Origin: an uncultured Bacteroidales bacterium
Lineage (GTDB): Bacteria; Bacteroidota; Bacteroidia; Bacteroidales; UBA932
Reading direction: 5' to 3'
Length of the DNA: 51,331 nt
Assembly: GCA_905234795.1 (NCBI GenBank)
Contig: CAJOIQ010000009.1
Span: 1-51,331 of the forward strand
A program made the translations under genes and the position numbers. The notes under the pieces are model-generated. The model was given only the letters and a program-made list of their open reading frames with translations, was not told where the DNA came from and did not search any database. This document shows, in pieces, positions 15,645-24,123 of the stretch; position 1 is the stretch's first letter, and each line of letters starts with the position of its first letter.

Positions 15645-16253
15645 ATGAAAAAGAATCTTATCCTCTTCGGCGCCGCCGCCCTGCTGGCTTTCGCCGTTTC
15701 CTGCAACCAGAATCAGGCAGCAACTCCCGCAGGCACCGCCGCCAAAGACAGCGTGGCCGTAGCCGGCAGCATCGTCTATTTCAACATGGACAAAGTGATG
15801 GAAGGCTACGACATGGCCAACGACCTCAACTCCGTTTTCGAGACCAAGACCTCCGGCATCCAGGCCGAGATTGACCGCCGCGGCAAAAAACTGGAAAAGG
15901 ACGCCGCCGACTTCCAGAATAAAGTGGACAAAGGCCTCCTCACCCAGTCCGTGGCCCAGGCCCAGTACCAGAAACTCCAGCAACAGCAGCAGAGCTACCA
16001 GCAGTATGTGGTGAACAAGCAGCAGGAGATGGCCGAGGAACAGCAGGTGATGATGAACCAGATTGCCAACGCCATCGCCGAATATGTGGCCGAATTCAAC
16101 CTGGAGCACAACTACGCCATGATCCTGGCCACCGCCGGCAACATCCTGTCCACCCCCGTGGTCACCGCCGATCCCAAGCTGGACATCACCGACGTCCTGC
16201 TCTCCGGCCTTAACGCCGCCTACATCAAGACCAAAGACAACAGCAAGAAATAA
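15645..16253 (+). CDS. OmpH/Skp-family lipoprotein
   Basis: A 202-residue second member of the OmpH/Skp family, here a lipoprotein (MKKNLILFGAAALLAFAVSC, Cys20). After GSIVYFNMDKVMEGYDMAND comes a Gln-rich coiled coil at about 75-145 (LQQQQQSYQQYVVNKQQEM), then helices and a closing strand (NYAMILATAGN). By family it should clamp unfolded outer-membrane proteins, but anchored to a membrane; it is not interchangeable in position with the soluble skp after bamA. It is followed without a gap by a glycosyltransferase starting with GTG. Confidence 0.88.
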   Translation: MKKNLILFGAAALLAFAVSCNQNQAATPAGTAAKDSVAVAGSIVYFNMDKVMEGYDMANDLNSVFETKTSGIQAEIDRRGKKLEKDAADFQNKVDKGLLTQSVAQAQYQKLQQQQQSYQQYVVNKQQEMAEEQQVMMNQIANAIAEYVAEFNLEHNYAMILATAGNILSTPVVTADPKLDITDVLLSGLNAAYIKTKDNSKK

Positions 16254-17369
16254 GTGAGGATTGCCTTACTATCCAGCTTCTACCCCCTGCGGGGTGGCAT
16301 TTCCCAGTTCAACGCAAGTATGCTGATTGGACTGGGAAAATGCAATCATGTAAAGGCCTTCTCCTTTTCCAGGCAGTATCCTGACTTCCTCTTTCCGGGA
16401 AAAACGCAGTACGTTACCCCCGAAGACGAAGCCGCGCCTGTGGAGGCCGAGGCCCTGCTGGATACCATCAATCCCTTCACCTGGATCAAGACCGCCAGGG
16501 CCATCCGGAAATGGAAGCCGGACCTCCTGGTGATGAAATACTGGATGAGCTGGTTTGCGCCCTCCCTGGGTTACGTAGCCCGTCACTGCGGCTGCAAGAG
16601 CGTCGTGGTACTGGACAACGTCATTCCCCACGAGGCCCACTGGTTTGACAAACCGCTCACCCGTTACTTCCTTAAGGGCTGCACCGGGTTCATCTCCATG
16701 TCGGACAGCGTGGAAAAAGACCTCCTGTCCCTCAGGCCCGATGCCCCGCACACCCTGCTCCCCCATCCCCTTTACGCCCACTTCGGCCCCAAGCTTCCCA
16801 GGGAGGAAGCCGCCGGCATCCTGGGCGTAGACCCCGGAAAGAAGACCCTCCTTTTCTTCGGCCTCATCCGGGAATACAAGGGACTGGACATCCTGCTGGA
16901 AGCCTTCCGGGACCTCCCCGAAGACTATCAGCTGGTGGTGGCCGGAGAACCCTATGGCTCCTTTGCCAAGTACCAGGCCATCATCGACACCCTGCCCGGA
17001 AAAGACCGCGTATTCGTTTTTCCGGACTACATCCGGGATTCTCAGGTAAAACAGTTCTTCAGCGTGGCCGATGTGGCCGTCCTTCCCTACCGAAGCGCCA
17101 CCCAGAGCGGTATCAGCTCCATCGCCTACCACTTTGACGTGCCCATGGTGGTCACCGACGTGGGAGGATTGAAGGGAACCATCGGGCAGCATGGCACGGG
17201 AATTGTCGCATCTGAGCCCAGCCCGGAAGCCATCCGCGCAGAAGTGCTGCGCTTTTTCCGGGACCCTGCCCTCCGGCAAAGCTGCCTGGAGGCCATCGGC
17301 CGGGAGAAACAGCGCCTGGGATGGGACACGTTCTGCCAAAAGTTGACCGAGTTTGCCGCTACTTTATAA
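16254..17369 (+). CDS. Glycosyltransferase family 4
   Basis: A 371-residue GT-B fold glycosyltransferase. The N-terminal half holds a Gly-rich loop (YPLRGGISQFNASM at 10-23). The C-terminal half has the GT4 donor-site pattern: LLFFGLIREYKGLDILLEAF at about 200-219, VVAGEPYG, then ADVAVLPYRSATQSGISSIAYHFDVPMVVTDVGG at about 272-305 (the E-x7-E region is degenerate here). Start is GTG at 16254 directly after the preceding TAA; this gives the family's first strand RIALLSSF. Sugar donor and acceptor are unknown. It belongs to the same plus-strand run as the LysM gene, so envelope glycan work is plausible. Confidence 0.87.
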   Translation: MRIALLSSFYPLRGGISQFNASMLIGLGKCNHVKAFSFSRQYPDFLFPGKTQYVTPEDEAAPVEAEALLDTINPFTWIKTARAIRKWKPDLLVMKYWMSWFAPSLGYVARHCGCKSVVVLDNVIPHEAHWFDKPLTRYFLKGCTGFISMSDSVEKDLLSLRPDAPHTLLPHPLYAHFGPKLPREEAAGILGVDPGKKTLLFFGLIREYKGLDILLEAFRDLPEDYQLVVAGEPYGSFAKYQAIIDTLPGKDRVFVFPDYIRDSQVKQFFSVADVAVLPYRSATQSGISSIAYHFDVPMVVTDVGGLKGTIGQHGTGIVASEPSPEAIRAEVLRFFRDPALRQSCLEAIGREKQRLGWDTFCQKLTEFAATL

Positions 17370-17381
17370 ACGAGTAACACC

Positions 17382-19043
17382 ATGAAACGACTTCTTACCA
17401 TCATCGCCGCACTCGCAGTCTTCGGCTGCGCACAGGCCATAGCACAGGAATACGTTCCCGCGCCGGTCACCGTCTCCAAGGAGAAGGTGAAGCTCAACGG
17501 AAAGATTTACCTGTCACACGTGGTTCTGGAAAGGCAGACCCTTTACGGAATTGCCCGCGCCTATGCGGTGACGGAAGATGAACTGTACGAAGCCAACCCG
17601 TCCCTCCGGGAGACCGGGCTGCAGAAAAACGCCATTCTGCTCATCCCCTATAAGGATCAATCGGCCCAGGTGGATTCCGCAGACGGCAAGCCCGCCGGAC
17701 AGAAAGATTACCTGGAGCACACGGTGCGCTGGTACGAGGACATGGGAGACATTGCCCGCCGCTATGGCGTCTCTGTCCAGGAAATCATGGATTACAATAA
17801 ACTGAGCACCCGGAAAGTGACCACCCGTCAGGTACTTAAGATTCCCCTGAAACGGGAAGAGACTCAGGCAACCGAAACCGCCGAGGAACATCCTGATACA
17901 GAAACCGAGGAAGTACAGGAAGACACGCTGGCCGCCCCGGAGGTTGTGGTTCCCGTCATCCCCGAGTTTGTTCCCGTGGTGAGCGACACCACCCTGCTGG
18001 CTCTGCGCACCCGTGACGAGGCCGACTTCTCCCTCATCCTCCCGCTGCGGGCCGGTTCCGGCACCAGCGAGATCAACATGGACTTCTATTCCGGAGTCCT
18101 GATGGCCATGCGGGATCTGGAAAGCCAGGGAGTAAATGTGAATATGCACGTTTATGACCTGAATGCCGGCATTCCGCCCATCGAGGACCTGGTAAAGAGC
18201 GACTTTGTCCTGGGCCCCGTGGCTTCCCGTGACCTGGAGGCCATCCTCCAGCGGGTGGACGGCCGCGTTCCCGTCATTTCCCCTCTGGACCAGAAAGCCA
18301 TTTCCCTTAGCGCCAATTACCAGAACTTCATCCAGGCCCCGTCGGCCTCCGACTATCAGTACGAAGACCTGGCCCAGTGGGTGAAGGAAGACCTGAATCC
18401 CACGGACAAAATCCTCCTCATTACGGAAAAAGGCGCCGGCAACGTGACCGCTCCCGTAGCCATCCGCAGCGCCATGGCCAAGCGCGAGCTCACTTATGAG
18501 ATTCTCAACTACGCCATTGCCGACGGCCGCACCATCACCACCACCCTGGGAGAGATGCTGGCCGCAAAAGACAGCCTGAACCGCGTGATTGTGGCTTCCG
18601 AGAGCGAGGCCTTCACCGGAGACGTTGTGCGCAACCTGGCCATCATGCAGGGCAAGGGCTTCGACATTGTGATGTACGCTCCTTCAAAGGTGCGCACCTT
18701 CGAAACCATCGAAGGTACGGCCTACCACGACGCCCAGCTCCACATCACCACTTCCTACCACGTAGATTATTCGGACCCTCAGGTAGACCGCTTTGTGCAC
18801 GCCTACCGCGCCCTGTTCCGCACGGAACCTTCCCAGTTCGCTTTCCAGGGCTACGATACCGCCCGTTACTTTGTGGTGCGTTGCCTGCGCTACGGAAATG
18901 ACTGGACCCGCAAACTGGGCATGGAACGCAGCAGCGGCCTGCACACGGACTTCCTCTTTGTCCCCGACGAATACGGCAACTGCCACAACAAGGCTGTACG
19001 CCGCGTTGTCTTTGAGAAAGATTACACCACCAACCTCAAGTAA
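17382..19043 (+). CDS. LysM-domain protein with periplasmic-binding-protein-like domain
   Basis: A 553-residue exported protein (signal MKRLLTIIAALAVFGCAQAIAQ). Two LysM domains follow, at about 46-90 (HVVLERQTLYGIARAYAVTE, ending NAILLIPY) and about 113-156 (EHTVRWYEDMGDIARRYGVS, ending VLKIP). An acidic Glu/Thr-rich linker comes next. From about 210 to the end is a type-1 periplasmic-binding-protein-like fold (FSLILPLRAGSG, FYSGVLMAMRDLESQGVNVNMHVYDLN, VLGPVAS, VPVISPLDQ, FAFQGYDTARYFVV). LysM binds peptidoglycan GlcNAc; the second domain resembles ABC-receptor or LpoA-like folds, but no transporter is adjacent. A structural or regulatory peptidoglycan role is an inference. Confidence 0.85.
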   Translation: MKRLLTIIAALAVFGCAQAIAQEYVPAPVTVSKEKVKLNGKIYLSHVVLERQTLYGIARAYAVTEDELYEANPSLRETGLQKNAILLIPYKDQSAQVDSADGKPAGQKDYLEHTVRWYEDMGDIARRYGVSVQEIMDYNKLSTRKVTTRQVLKIPLKREETQATETAEEHPDTETEEVQEDTLAAPEVVVPVIPEFVPVVSDTTLLALRTRDEADFSLILPLRAGSGTSEINMDFYSGVLMAMRDLESQGVNVNMHVYDLNAGIPPIEDLVKSDFVLGPVASRDLEAILQRVDGRVPVISPLDQKAISLSANYQNFIQAPSASDYQYEDLAQWVKEDLNPTDKILLITEKGAGNVTAPVAIRSAMAKRELTYEILNYAIADGRTITTTLGEMLAAKDSLNRVIVASESEAFTGDVVRNLAIMQGKGFDIVMYAPSKVRTFETIEGTAYHDAQLHITTSYHVDYSDPQVDRFVHAYRALFRTEPSQFAFQGYDTARYFVVRCLRYGNDWTRKLGMERSSGLHTDFLFVPDEYGNCHNKAVRRVVFEKDYTTNLK

Positions 19044-19052
19044 TCCATCCCC

Positions 19053-19982
19053 ATGGAGACAGTAAAAACATTGATTCTGGGCGGTGGCCCTGCCGGATTT
19101 ACCGCTGCCATCTATGCCGCGCGTGCCAATCTCTCTCCCGTGGTCTATGAAGGCATTCAGCCCGGCGGCCAGCTCACCACCACCACCGTGGTGGAAAATT
19201 TCCCCGGTTTCCCCGGCGGAGTGGACGCCAACACCCTCATGGATTCCATGCGGCAGCAGGCTGCCGGTTTCGGGGCCGATGTACGCCGCGGAACCGCCAC
19301 GGCCGTAGACCTGGGCACACGCCCCTTCCATGTGACCATCGACGGGGAGACGGAAATCCTGGCCCAGACCCTTATCATCGCCACCGGCGCCCAGGCCCGT
19401 TACCTGGGATTGCCTTCAGAAGAGAAATTTAAAGGTGCCGGCGTGAGCGCCTGTGCCACCTGCGACGGTTTCTTCTACCGCAAGCGCACCGTGGCCGTGG
19501 TGGGCGGCGGAGATACCGCCTGCGAAGAAGCCCTTTATCTGGCAGGCCTGGCCAAGAAAGTATACATGATTGTGCGCCGGGATGTTTTCCGTGCGTCCAA
19601 GATCATGCAGGACAAAGTGTTCAAGACAGACAATATTGAGGTCCTGTGGAACTGCAACACGCAGGAAGTGCTGGGAGACGCCATGGGCGTTACCGGCGCC
19701 CGCCTGCTGCGCAAGGACGGCACCGTCTTTGACATTGCCATCGACGGTTTCTTCCTGGCCATCGGCCACACGCCGGCATCGGCCCTGTTTGCCCCCTGGC
19801 TGGAACTGGACGACAACGGCTATATCCTCACCCAGGGCAAGAGCGCCCAGACTTCCGTTCCGGGCGTTTTCGCCGCCGGAGATGTGCAGGACCCCCGTTA
19901 CCGTCAGGCAGTAACCGCCGCCGCATCCGGCTGCATGGCCGCCCGAGACGCCGAGAAATTCCTCCTGGAAAATAATATTTAA
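19053..19982 (+). CDS. trxB: Thioredoxin reductase
   Basis: A 309-residue low-molecular-weight thioredoxin reductase (FAD, NADPH). The FAD motif GGGPAGFTAAIYAARA is at 10-25; the redox-active disulfide is in ACATCDGFFY (C-A-T-C at about 131-134); the NADPH motif is VVGGGDTACEEA; and the C-terminal FAD motif VFAAGDVQDPRYRQ is present. Length is typical (about 310). By pathway it would feed thioredoxin and so the DsbD-like reductase at 7454-9322. It is 9 bp after the LysM gene and 3 bp before bamD. Confidence 0.96.
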   Translation: METVKTLILGGGPAGFTAAIYAARANLSPVVYEGIQPGGQLTTTTVVENFPGFPGGVDANTLMDSMRQQAAGFGADVRRGTATAVDLGTRPFHVTIDGETEILAQTLIIATGAQARYLGLPSEEKFKGAGVSACATCDGFFYRKRTVAVVGGGDTACEEALYLAGLAKKVYMIVRRDVFRASKIMQDKVFKTDNIEVLWNCNTQEVLGDAMGVTGARLLRKDGTVFDIAIDGFFLAIGHTPASALFAPWLELDDNGYILTQGKSAQTSVPGVFAAGDVQDPRYRQAVTAAASGCMAARDAEKFLLENNI

Positions 19983-19985
19983 GGT

Positions 19986-20789
19986 ATGAAGAGTTTGAAA
20001 TTAATTGCCGCCACGTTAGGTTGTGCGCTTACCCTTGTTTCCTGCGCCAGCCAGTTCGAGACCCTGCTCGCTTCCAACGACGTGGACGCCAAGTACAAGG
20101 CCGCCATGGATTACTTCCAGAACAAGAAGTACCAGAAAGCGGCACAGCTGTTTGAATCCATGGCCGTCCTCACCAGCGGGACGGAACGGGACGATACCGT
20201 CCAGTATTACTGGGGCCTGTCCAACTACCGCTTCAAGGATTACTACACGGCCGAATCCAACTTCGCCCGCTTTGTGGAGAACTTCCCCCGCAGCCCCTTT
20301 GCGGCCGACGCCCAGTTCTACCGCCTGGACTGCCTGTACCGCGCCACCTACCGCTGGGAACTGGACCAGCAGCCCACCCGGGCTTGCATGGCCGCCATCT
20401 CCCAGTACATGCGTGAGCAAACGGGAGACGAGCCGCACATGAAGGCCTGCGAAGACATGATGCACGACCTCCAGGACCGTCTGGACCGCAAGGACTTTGA
20501 GGCCGGCAAGCAGTACTATATTATGGAGGACTACCCTGCCGCCCGCGTCAAGCTGCGCAATGTCCTCAAGACAAACGCCGACAATTTCTACCGGGAAGAC
20601 GTGCTGTATTACACGGCCATGTCCTCCTATCACTATGCCCGTCTCAGCGTAAAGGAAAAGATGAAGGAACGCTACCTCACCTTTGTGGACGACTACCTGA
20701 ACTTTGTGGGCGAATACCCCGAATCCCACTACAAGAATGAGCTGGACGGCATTTACCGCAACGTACAGGATTATTTGAAAAATAATTGA
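19986..20789 (+). CDS. bamD: Outer-membrane assembly lipoprotein BamD
   Basis: A 267-residue lipoprotein (MKSLKLIAATLGCALTLVSC, Cys20) built of TPR-like helices: KYKAAMDYFQNKKYQKAAQLFESM near 37-60, YWGLSNYRFKDYYTAESNFARFVENFPRSP near 78-107, then PAARVKLRNVLK and the C-terminal YPESHYKNELDGIYR. This is the usual BamD pattern; it works with BamA to fold outer-membrane proteins. It is unlinked to bamA here but in a plus-strand run with trxB and omega. Confidence 0.93.
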   Translation: MKSLKLIAATLGCALTLVSCASQFETLLASNDVDAKYKAAMDYFQNKKYQKAAQLFESMAVLTSGTERDDTVQYYWGLSNYRFKDYYTAESNFARFVENFPRSPFAADAQFYRLDCLYRATYRWELDQQPTRACMAAISQYMREQTGDEPHMKACEDMMHDLQDRLDRKDFEAGKQYYIMEDYPAARVKLRNVLKTNADNFYREDVLYYTAMSSYHYARLSVKEKMKERYLTFVDDYLNFVGEYPESHYKNELDGIYRNVQDYLKNN

Positions 20790-20841
20790 AACTCCCCCGA
20801 AACTCACGCTGTACATTATATAGATAACGTATTGTAGAGAA

Positions 20842-21183
20842 ATGGAAAGTAAGAAAAAAGTACCCGTAAACACGGTGACGCGTGACATTAAAAACCTGGC
20901 CGCCCCCACCGGAAACATCTATGAATCCGTAGTCATCCTTTATAAGAGGGCCAACCAGATTGCCGTGGCCGAGAAAAAGGAACTCATGAAGAAACTGGAC
21001 GAGTTCCGCGGAGACCGCGACACCATGGAAGAAGTGTTCGAGAACAAGGAACAGATTGAAATCTCCAAATACTATGAGCGCCAGCCCAAGCCGGACCTGG
21101 TAGCCATTGCCGAATTCGAGGCCGGAGATCTCTTCTACCGCAAGGCTCAGAACGAAAACCCCATCGACATCAACGGAGAGTAA
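20842..21183 (+). CDS. rpoZ: RNA polymerase omega subunit, Bacteroidetes type
   Basis: A 113-residue protein matching the Bacteroidetes RpoZ/omega family: N-terminal VNTVTRDIKNLAAPTGNIYESVVILYKRANQIA (helices packing on RpoC), then KKELMKKLDEF, and a phylum-specific tail with EQIEISKYYERQPKPDLVAIAEFEAGDL. It differs from the E. coli omega in length and tail. It lies 52 bp after bamD (that gap shows no clear promoter) and 4 bp before recN, as is common in this phylum. Confidence 0.88.
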   Translation: MESKKKVPVNTVTRDIKNLAAPTGNIYESVVILYKRANQIAVAEKKELMKKLDEFRGDRDTMEEVFENKEQIEISKYYERQPKPDLVAIAEFEAGDLFYRKAQNENPIDINGE

Positions 21184-21187
21184 GGCT

Positions 21188-22834
21188 ATGCTTTACAGCC
21201 TCTCCGTCAGCAATTACATTCTGATCGGCTCTCTGGAAACCCGTTTTCCGGAGGGCCTCATCATTATAAGCGGAGAGACCGGTGCCGGTAAATCCATCCT
21301 GCTGGGTGCGCTGTCCCTGGTGCTGGGCGCCAAGGCCGATGCCTCCATGGTGGGTCCCGCCGGGGAGAATTGCATCGTGGAAGCCGAATTCGGCGTAGAC
21401 GATACCATCCGGGATATCCTTGCCCAGGCCGACCTTCCCTGCGACGACGACCGTCTGGTCCTTCGGCGCACCGTAGCCCGCAGCGGCCGCTCCCGCAGCT
21501 TTGCCAATGACGAGCCCGTGAGCGTGAACGTGCTGCAGGAATTGTCGGAGCACCTGGTGGACATTCACTCGCAGCACCAGACCCTGCGCCTGCAGGACGC
21601 CCGTTTCCGCATGGAGGCCCTGGACCTGAGGGCCGGCTGCGTTCAGCTTAGGAACGACTGTGCCCAGGCCTGGAACCGGGTGCTTTCCCTTCGCCGGGAA
21701 CTGGCTGCCCTGGAAGAACGTCTGAAGGATGCGCAGGACCGTCAGGATTACAACCAAAGCCGCTGGCAGCGCTTGGACGAAGCCAAACTGATACCCGGAG
21801 AACTGGAAGAGCTGGAAAGTGAGCAAAAACAGCTGGCCCATGCCGAGGAAATCAAGCAAACCCTCAGCGAGGCCGACGAAATCCTCTCCCCTTCCGCCGA
21901 CGACACGCCCTCTCCCACCCGGCAGATCCGCGAATGCGCCAGACTGCTGGAAAAGGCCGGCCGATTCGTGCCCGCCATGCTGCCTTTGGCCGAGAGACTG
22001 ACATCGGCCCGCCTGGAAATGGAAGATATCGCCGCCGAAGTAGCATCGGCCGCAGCCCGGATTGACGTTTCCCCACAGCGGCTCCAGCAGGTGGAAGACC
22101 GCTTGTCGCTGCTGTACGGCCTGTTCCAGAAATATGGCGCCGCCACGGTGGAAGAGCTCATTCAGGAGCGGGACCGCCTGTGCGGCCTGGTGATGGATGC
22201 ATCCTCCCTCCGGGAAGACGTGGACGCTGCCCGCAAGGCACTGGAAGAGGCCGAAGGCAAACATACCGCCCTGTGCGAAGAACTTTACCTGAAACGCCTT
22301 GCCGGCGCGCAACCCTTTGCCCAGGCCATTGAGCAGTTGCTGCACGGACTGGATTTGGACAAAGCCCGCTTTCAGGTTGTTCTGGAAGATGCCGTCCCCG
22401 GAGCTTTGGGGCGAGACGCCGTCCAGTTCCGTTTTTCCTCGACAGGCAGCGCTCCTGTCGATGTAGCCAAAGCCGCTTCCGGCGGTGAACTGTCCCGTAT
22501 CATGCTGTCCATCAAGGCCGAAATGGCCCGCTTCCAGCACATGCCCACCCTGGTATTCGACGAAATCGATTCCGGCGTCTCCGGCGGAACGGCCGACAAA
22601 ATGGGCCGCCTGGTGTGCGAGATGGGCCGAAGCATGCAGGTTTTCGCCATCACCCACCTGCCTCAGGTGGCCGCCAAGGGCCATGCACACTTCCTGGTTT
22701 CCAAGGCTTCCGGCAGCACCACGGTGCAGCAGTTGGACCAGGATGGCCGCGTGCAGGAACTGGCCCGGATGCTTTCCGGTGCCACCATTACGCCCGAGGC
22801 CGTGGCCAACGCCCGCGCCCTGCTGAAATCCTAG
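21188..22834 (+). CDS. recN: DNA repair protein RecN (SMC-like ATPase)
   Basis: A 548-residue SMC-like ATPase acting in double-strand-break repair. Walker A GETGAGKS is at 29-36, long coiled coils run at about 150-240 and 290-375, the signature motif is AASGGELSRIMLSIK near 425-440 and Walker B LVFDEIDSGVSGGTADKMG follows, then AITHLPQVAAKGHAHFLVSK with the H-loop. Start: ATG at 21188, four bases after the omega stop, beginning MLYSLSVSNYILI as in the family; an upstream in-frame ATG lies within omega and is rejected. Length is normal. Confidence 0.96.
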   Translation: MLYSLSVSNYILIGSLETRFPEGLIIISGETGAGKSILLGALSLVLGAKADASMVGPAGENCIVEAEFGVDDTIRDILAQADLPCDDDRLVLRRTVARSGRSRSFANDEPVSVNVLQELSEHLVDIHSQHQTLRLQDARFRMEALDLRAGCVQLRNDCAQAWNRVLSLRRELAALEERLKDAQDRQDYNQSRWQRLDEAKLIPGELEELESEQKQLAHAEEIKQTLSEADEILSPSADDTPSPTRQIRECARLLEKAGRFVPAMLPLAERLTSARLEMEDIAAEVASAAARIDVSPQRLQQVEDRLSLLYGLFQKYGAATVEELIQERDRLCGLVMDASSLREDVDAARKALEEAEGKHTALCEELYLKRLAGAQPFAQAIEQLLHGLDLDKARFQVVLEDAVPGALGRDAVQFRFSSTGSAPVDVAKAASGGELSRIMLSIKAEMARFQHMPTLVFDEIDSGVSGGTADKMGRLVCEMGRSMQVFAITHLPQVAAKGHAHFLVSKASGSTTVQQLDQDGRVQELARMLSGATITPEAVANARALLKS

Positions 22835-22838
22835 CGCC

Positions 22839-23291
22839 ATGGTCCGTCAGAAACATTCCATCCCCACCCTGGACGACTTCCGCAGCCAACTGCGCCGCCA
22901 TGGCCTGAAGGCCACGCGGCAGCGCCTGGCGGTTCACGAAGCCATGATGGAGCTGGAGCATGCTTCGGCCGATATGGTGAGCGAGAAAATCTCCCAAGGA
23001 GGGACCTCCGTTACCCCGGCTTCCGTTTACAACATCCTTTCCCAGCTGGCCGACCGCTACATTTACGGACGCCGGCTGTCGGCCGCCAATAAGATGTTCT
23101 TCGACGTAGACGCCTCCCGGCACATCCACCTGTACGACCGCGAAAACCACATCTACCGCAACCTGGTGGACGAACAACTCACGGAGTTGGTGGGCGCCCA
23201 TCTCAAGCGGCGCAAATTCAAGGGCTTCACTGTTGAAAATATTGACATTCAGATTATTGCAAAACCCACTCGAAAAAAGAAAAAGATATGA
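22839..23291 (+). CDS. Fur-family transcriptional regulator, cysteine-free
   Basis: A 150-residue Fur/PerR-like regulator. The winged helix is at about 12-75 (LRRHGLKATRQRLAVHEAM and TSVTPASVYNILSQLADRYI). The dimer/metal domain is short and contains histidines (RHIHLYDRENHIYRN) but no cysteine anywhere, so the structural CxxC zinc site of canonical Fur/PerR is missing. The C-terminus is basic (PTRKKKKI). It follows recN by 4 bp and overlaps the next gene by 4 bp. Effector (iron, peroxide, zinc or other) cannot be told. Confidence 0.88.
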   Translation: MVRQKHSIPTLDDFRSQLRRHGLKATRQRLAVHEAMMELEHASADMVSEKISQGGTSVTPASVYNILSQLADRYIYGRRLSAANKMFFDVDASRHIHLYDRENHIYRNLVDEQLTELVGAHLKRRKFKGFTVENIDIQIIAKPTRKKKKI

Positions 23292-23932
23292 AAAAGCTGC
23301 TTATCCCCCTTCTTATAAGCCTGGCCGCCGTCTGGTCCTGCAACATTGACGGCAGTTATACCGCCAAGAACGTCAACGATATCATCACCGTGGGAGATCA
23401 CGGCCTTGTGAGTGATACCGGTGTGCAGTATACCGTGACAGAAGTCTACAAAGACGCTCCCGCAATGGAGGTTGGAAAACGCTATTACATTGTATTTGAT
23501 ATCCTCAACAACAAATACGAGATTTCCATTTCGCACATCGTTCCCGTCCAGGTTGTCCATCCCGAGGAGAAAGCCCTGGGAGAACAGATTACAGCTCATG
23601 ACCCCATCGACGTCATCTTTAACTGGGTGGGAAGAAGTTATATGGATCTGGCCTTTAATTACTATTACGACAAAAAGAGCGACTGTGCTCACAATGTCTT
23701 CGCCCGCTACTCCATTACCAACGGCGGAGTCCTTACCCTGGACATCTATCACGATGGTGCCGACGAGAACCCCTCCGTCATGGACATCGACGACCTCAAG
23801 CTGGGAACCCGGATCATCAGCATTCCCATCGGCCAGTGGGAAGTCAGTTCCCTCATCGTCACCATGGACGTCCTGATCAAGAATACCGACGGAACCTACA
23901 AGGTGGAACGGAAAGAGTATTCAACCCAATAA
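23288..23932 (+). CDS. Lipoprotein of unknown function, possibly NigD-like
   Basis: A 214-residue lipoprotein (MKKLLIPLLISLAAVWSC, Cys18) overlapping the Fur-family gene by ATGA. After a short N-terminal part (DTGVQYTVTEVYKDA) the rest is beta-rich with aromatic strands (KRYYIVFDILNNKYEISI, YMDLAFNYYYDKKSD, GVLTLDIYHDGADENP). This pattern recalls the NigD-like Bacteroidetes lipoproteins, but I am not sure. Only one further cysteine (C in KSDCAHN). It is followed by a terminator and a tRNA. No function is proposed. Confidence 0.7.
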   Translation: MKKLLIPLLISLAAVWSCNIDGSYTAKNVNDIITVGDHGLVSDTGVQYTVTEVYKDAPAMEVGKRYYIVFDILNNKYEISISHIVPVQVVHPEEKALGEQITAHDPIDVIFNWVGRSYMDLAFNYYYDKKSDCAHNVFARYSITNGGVLTLDIYHDGADENPSVMDIDDLKLGTRIISIPIGQWEVSSLIVTMDVLIKNTDGTYKVERKEYSTQ

Positions 23933-23933
23933 C

Positions 23934-23965
23934 AAAAAAGACCTGCTTCACGGCAGGTCTTTTTT
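23934..23965. terminator. Bidirectional rho-independent terminator
   Basis: A-tract, GACCTGC (23940-23946), loop TTCACG, GCAGGTC (23953-23959), T-tract 23960-23965. A run flanks the stem on one side and T on the other, so it can stop the lipoprotein transcript (plus) and tRNA-His (minus). Confidence 0.9.
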
Positions 23966-23969
23966 GAAG

Positions 23970-24043
23970 GGTGGATGATGGGGCTCGAACCCACGACACT
24001 CGGAACCACAATCCGATGCTCTACCAGCTGAACTACATCCACC
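23970..24043 (-). tRNA. tRNA-His (anticodon GTG)
   Basis: On the minus strand the cloverleaf folds fully: acceptor GTGGATG/CATCCAC, D-arm GTTCAGCTGGTAGAGC, anticodon stem TCGGA/TCCGA with loop TTGTGGT giving GTG, and the T-arm with loop TTCGAGC. The extra G-1 opposite the C discriminator, a hallmark of tRNA-His, is present at 24043. The 3' CCA is not encoded. Confidence 0.96.
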
Positions 24044-24056
24044 ATATTTGGGACTG

Positions 24057-24087
24057 CAAATGTAAGGATTAATTCCGATTTTGCAAA
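24057..24087 (-). promoter_or_regulatory. Promoter of tRNA-His
   Basis: On the minus strand TTTG (24087-24084), 19-bp spacer, TACATTTG (24064-24057): a complete -33/-7 Bacteroidetes promoter 13 bp before the tRNA. Confidence 0.75.
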
Positions 24088-24097
24088 ATTTATTTTG

Positions 24098-24105
24098 TAT
24101 CTTTG
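24098..24105 (+). promoter_or_regulatory. -7 box of the carboxyltransferase gene
   Basis: TATCTTTG, 18 bp before the ATG at 24124. TTTG at 24080-24083 is too close (14 bp) to be the usual -33. Confidence 0.5.
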
Positions 24106-24123
24106 TAGACCAACGATAATCTT

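Noticed and set aside
20790..20841. Promoter between bamD and rpoZ.
   Set aside because: The 52-bp gap is AT-rich but contains no TAnnTTTG match on the plus strand.
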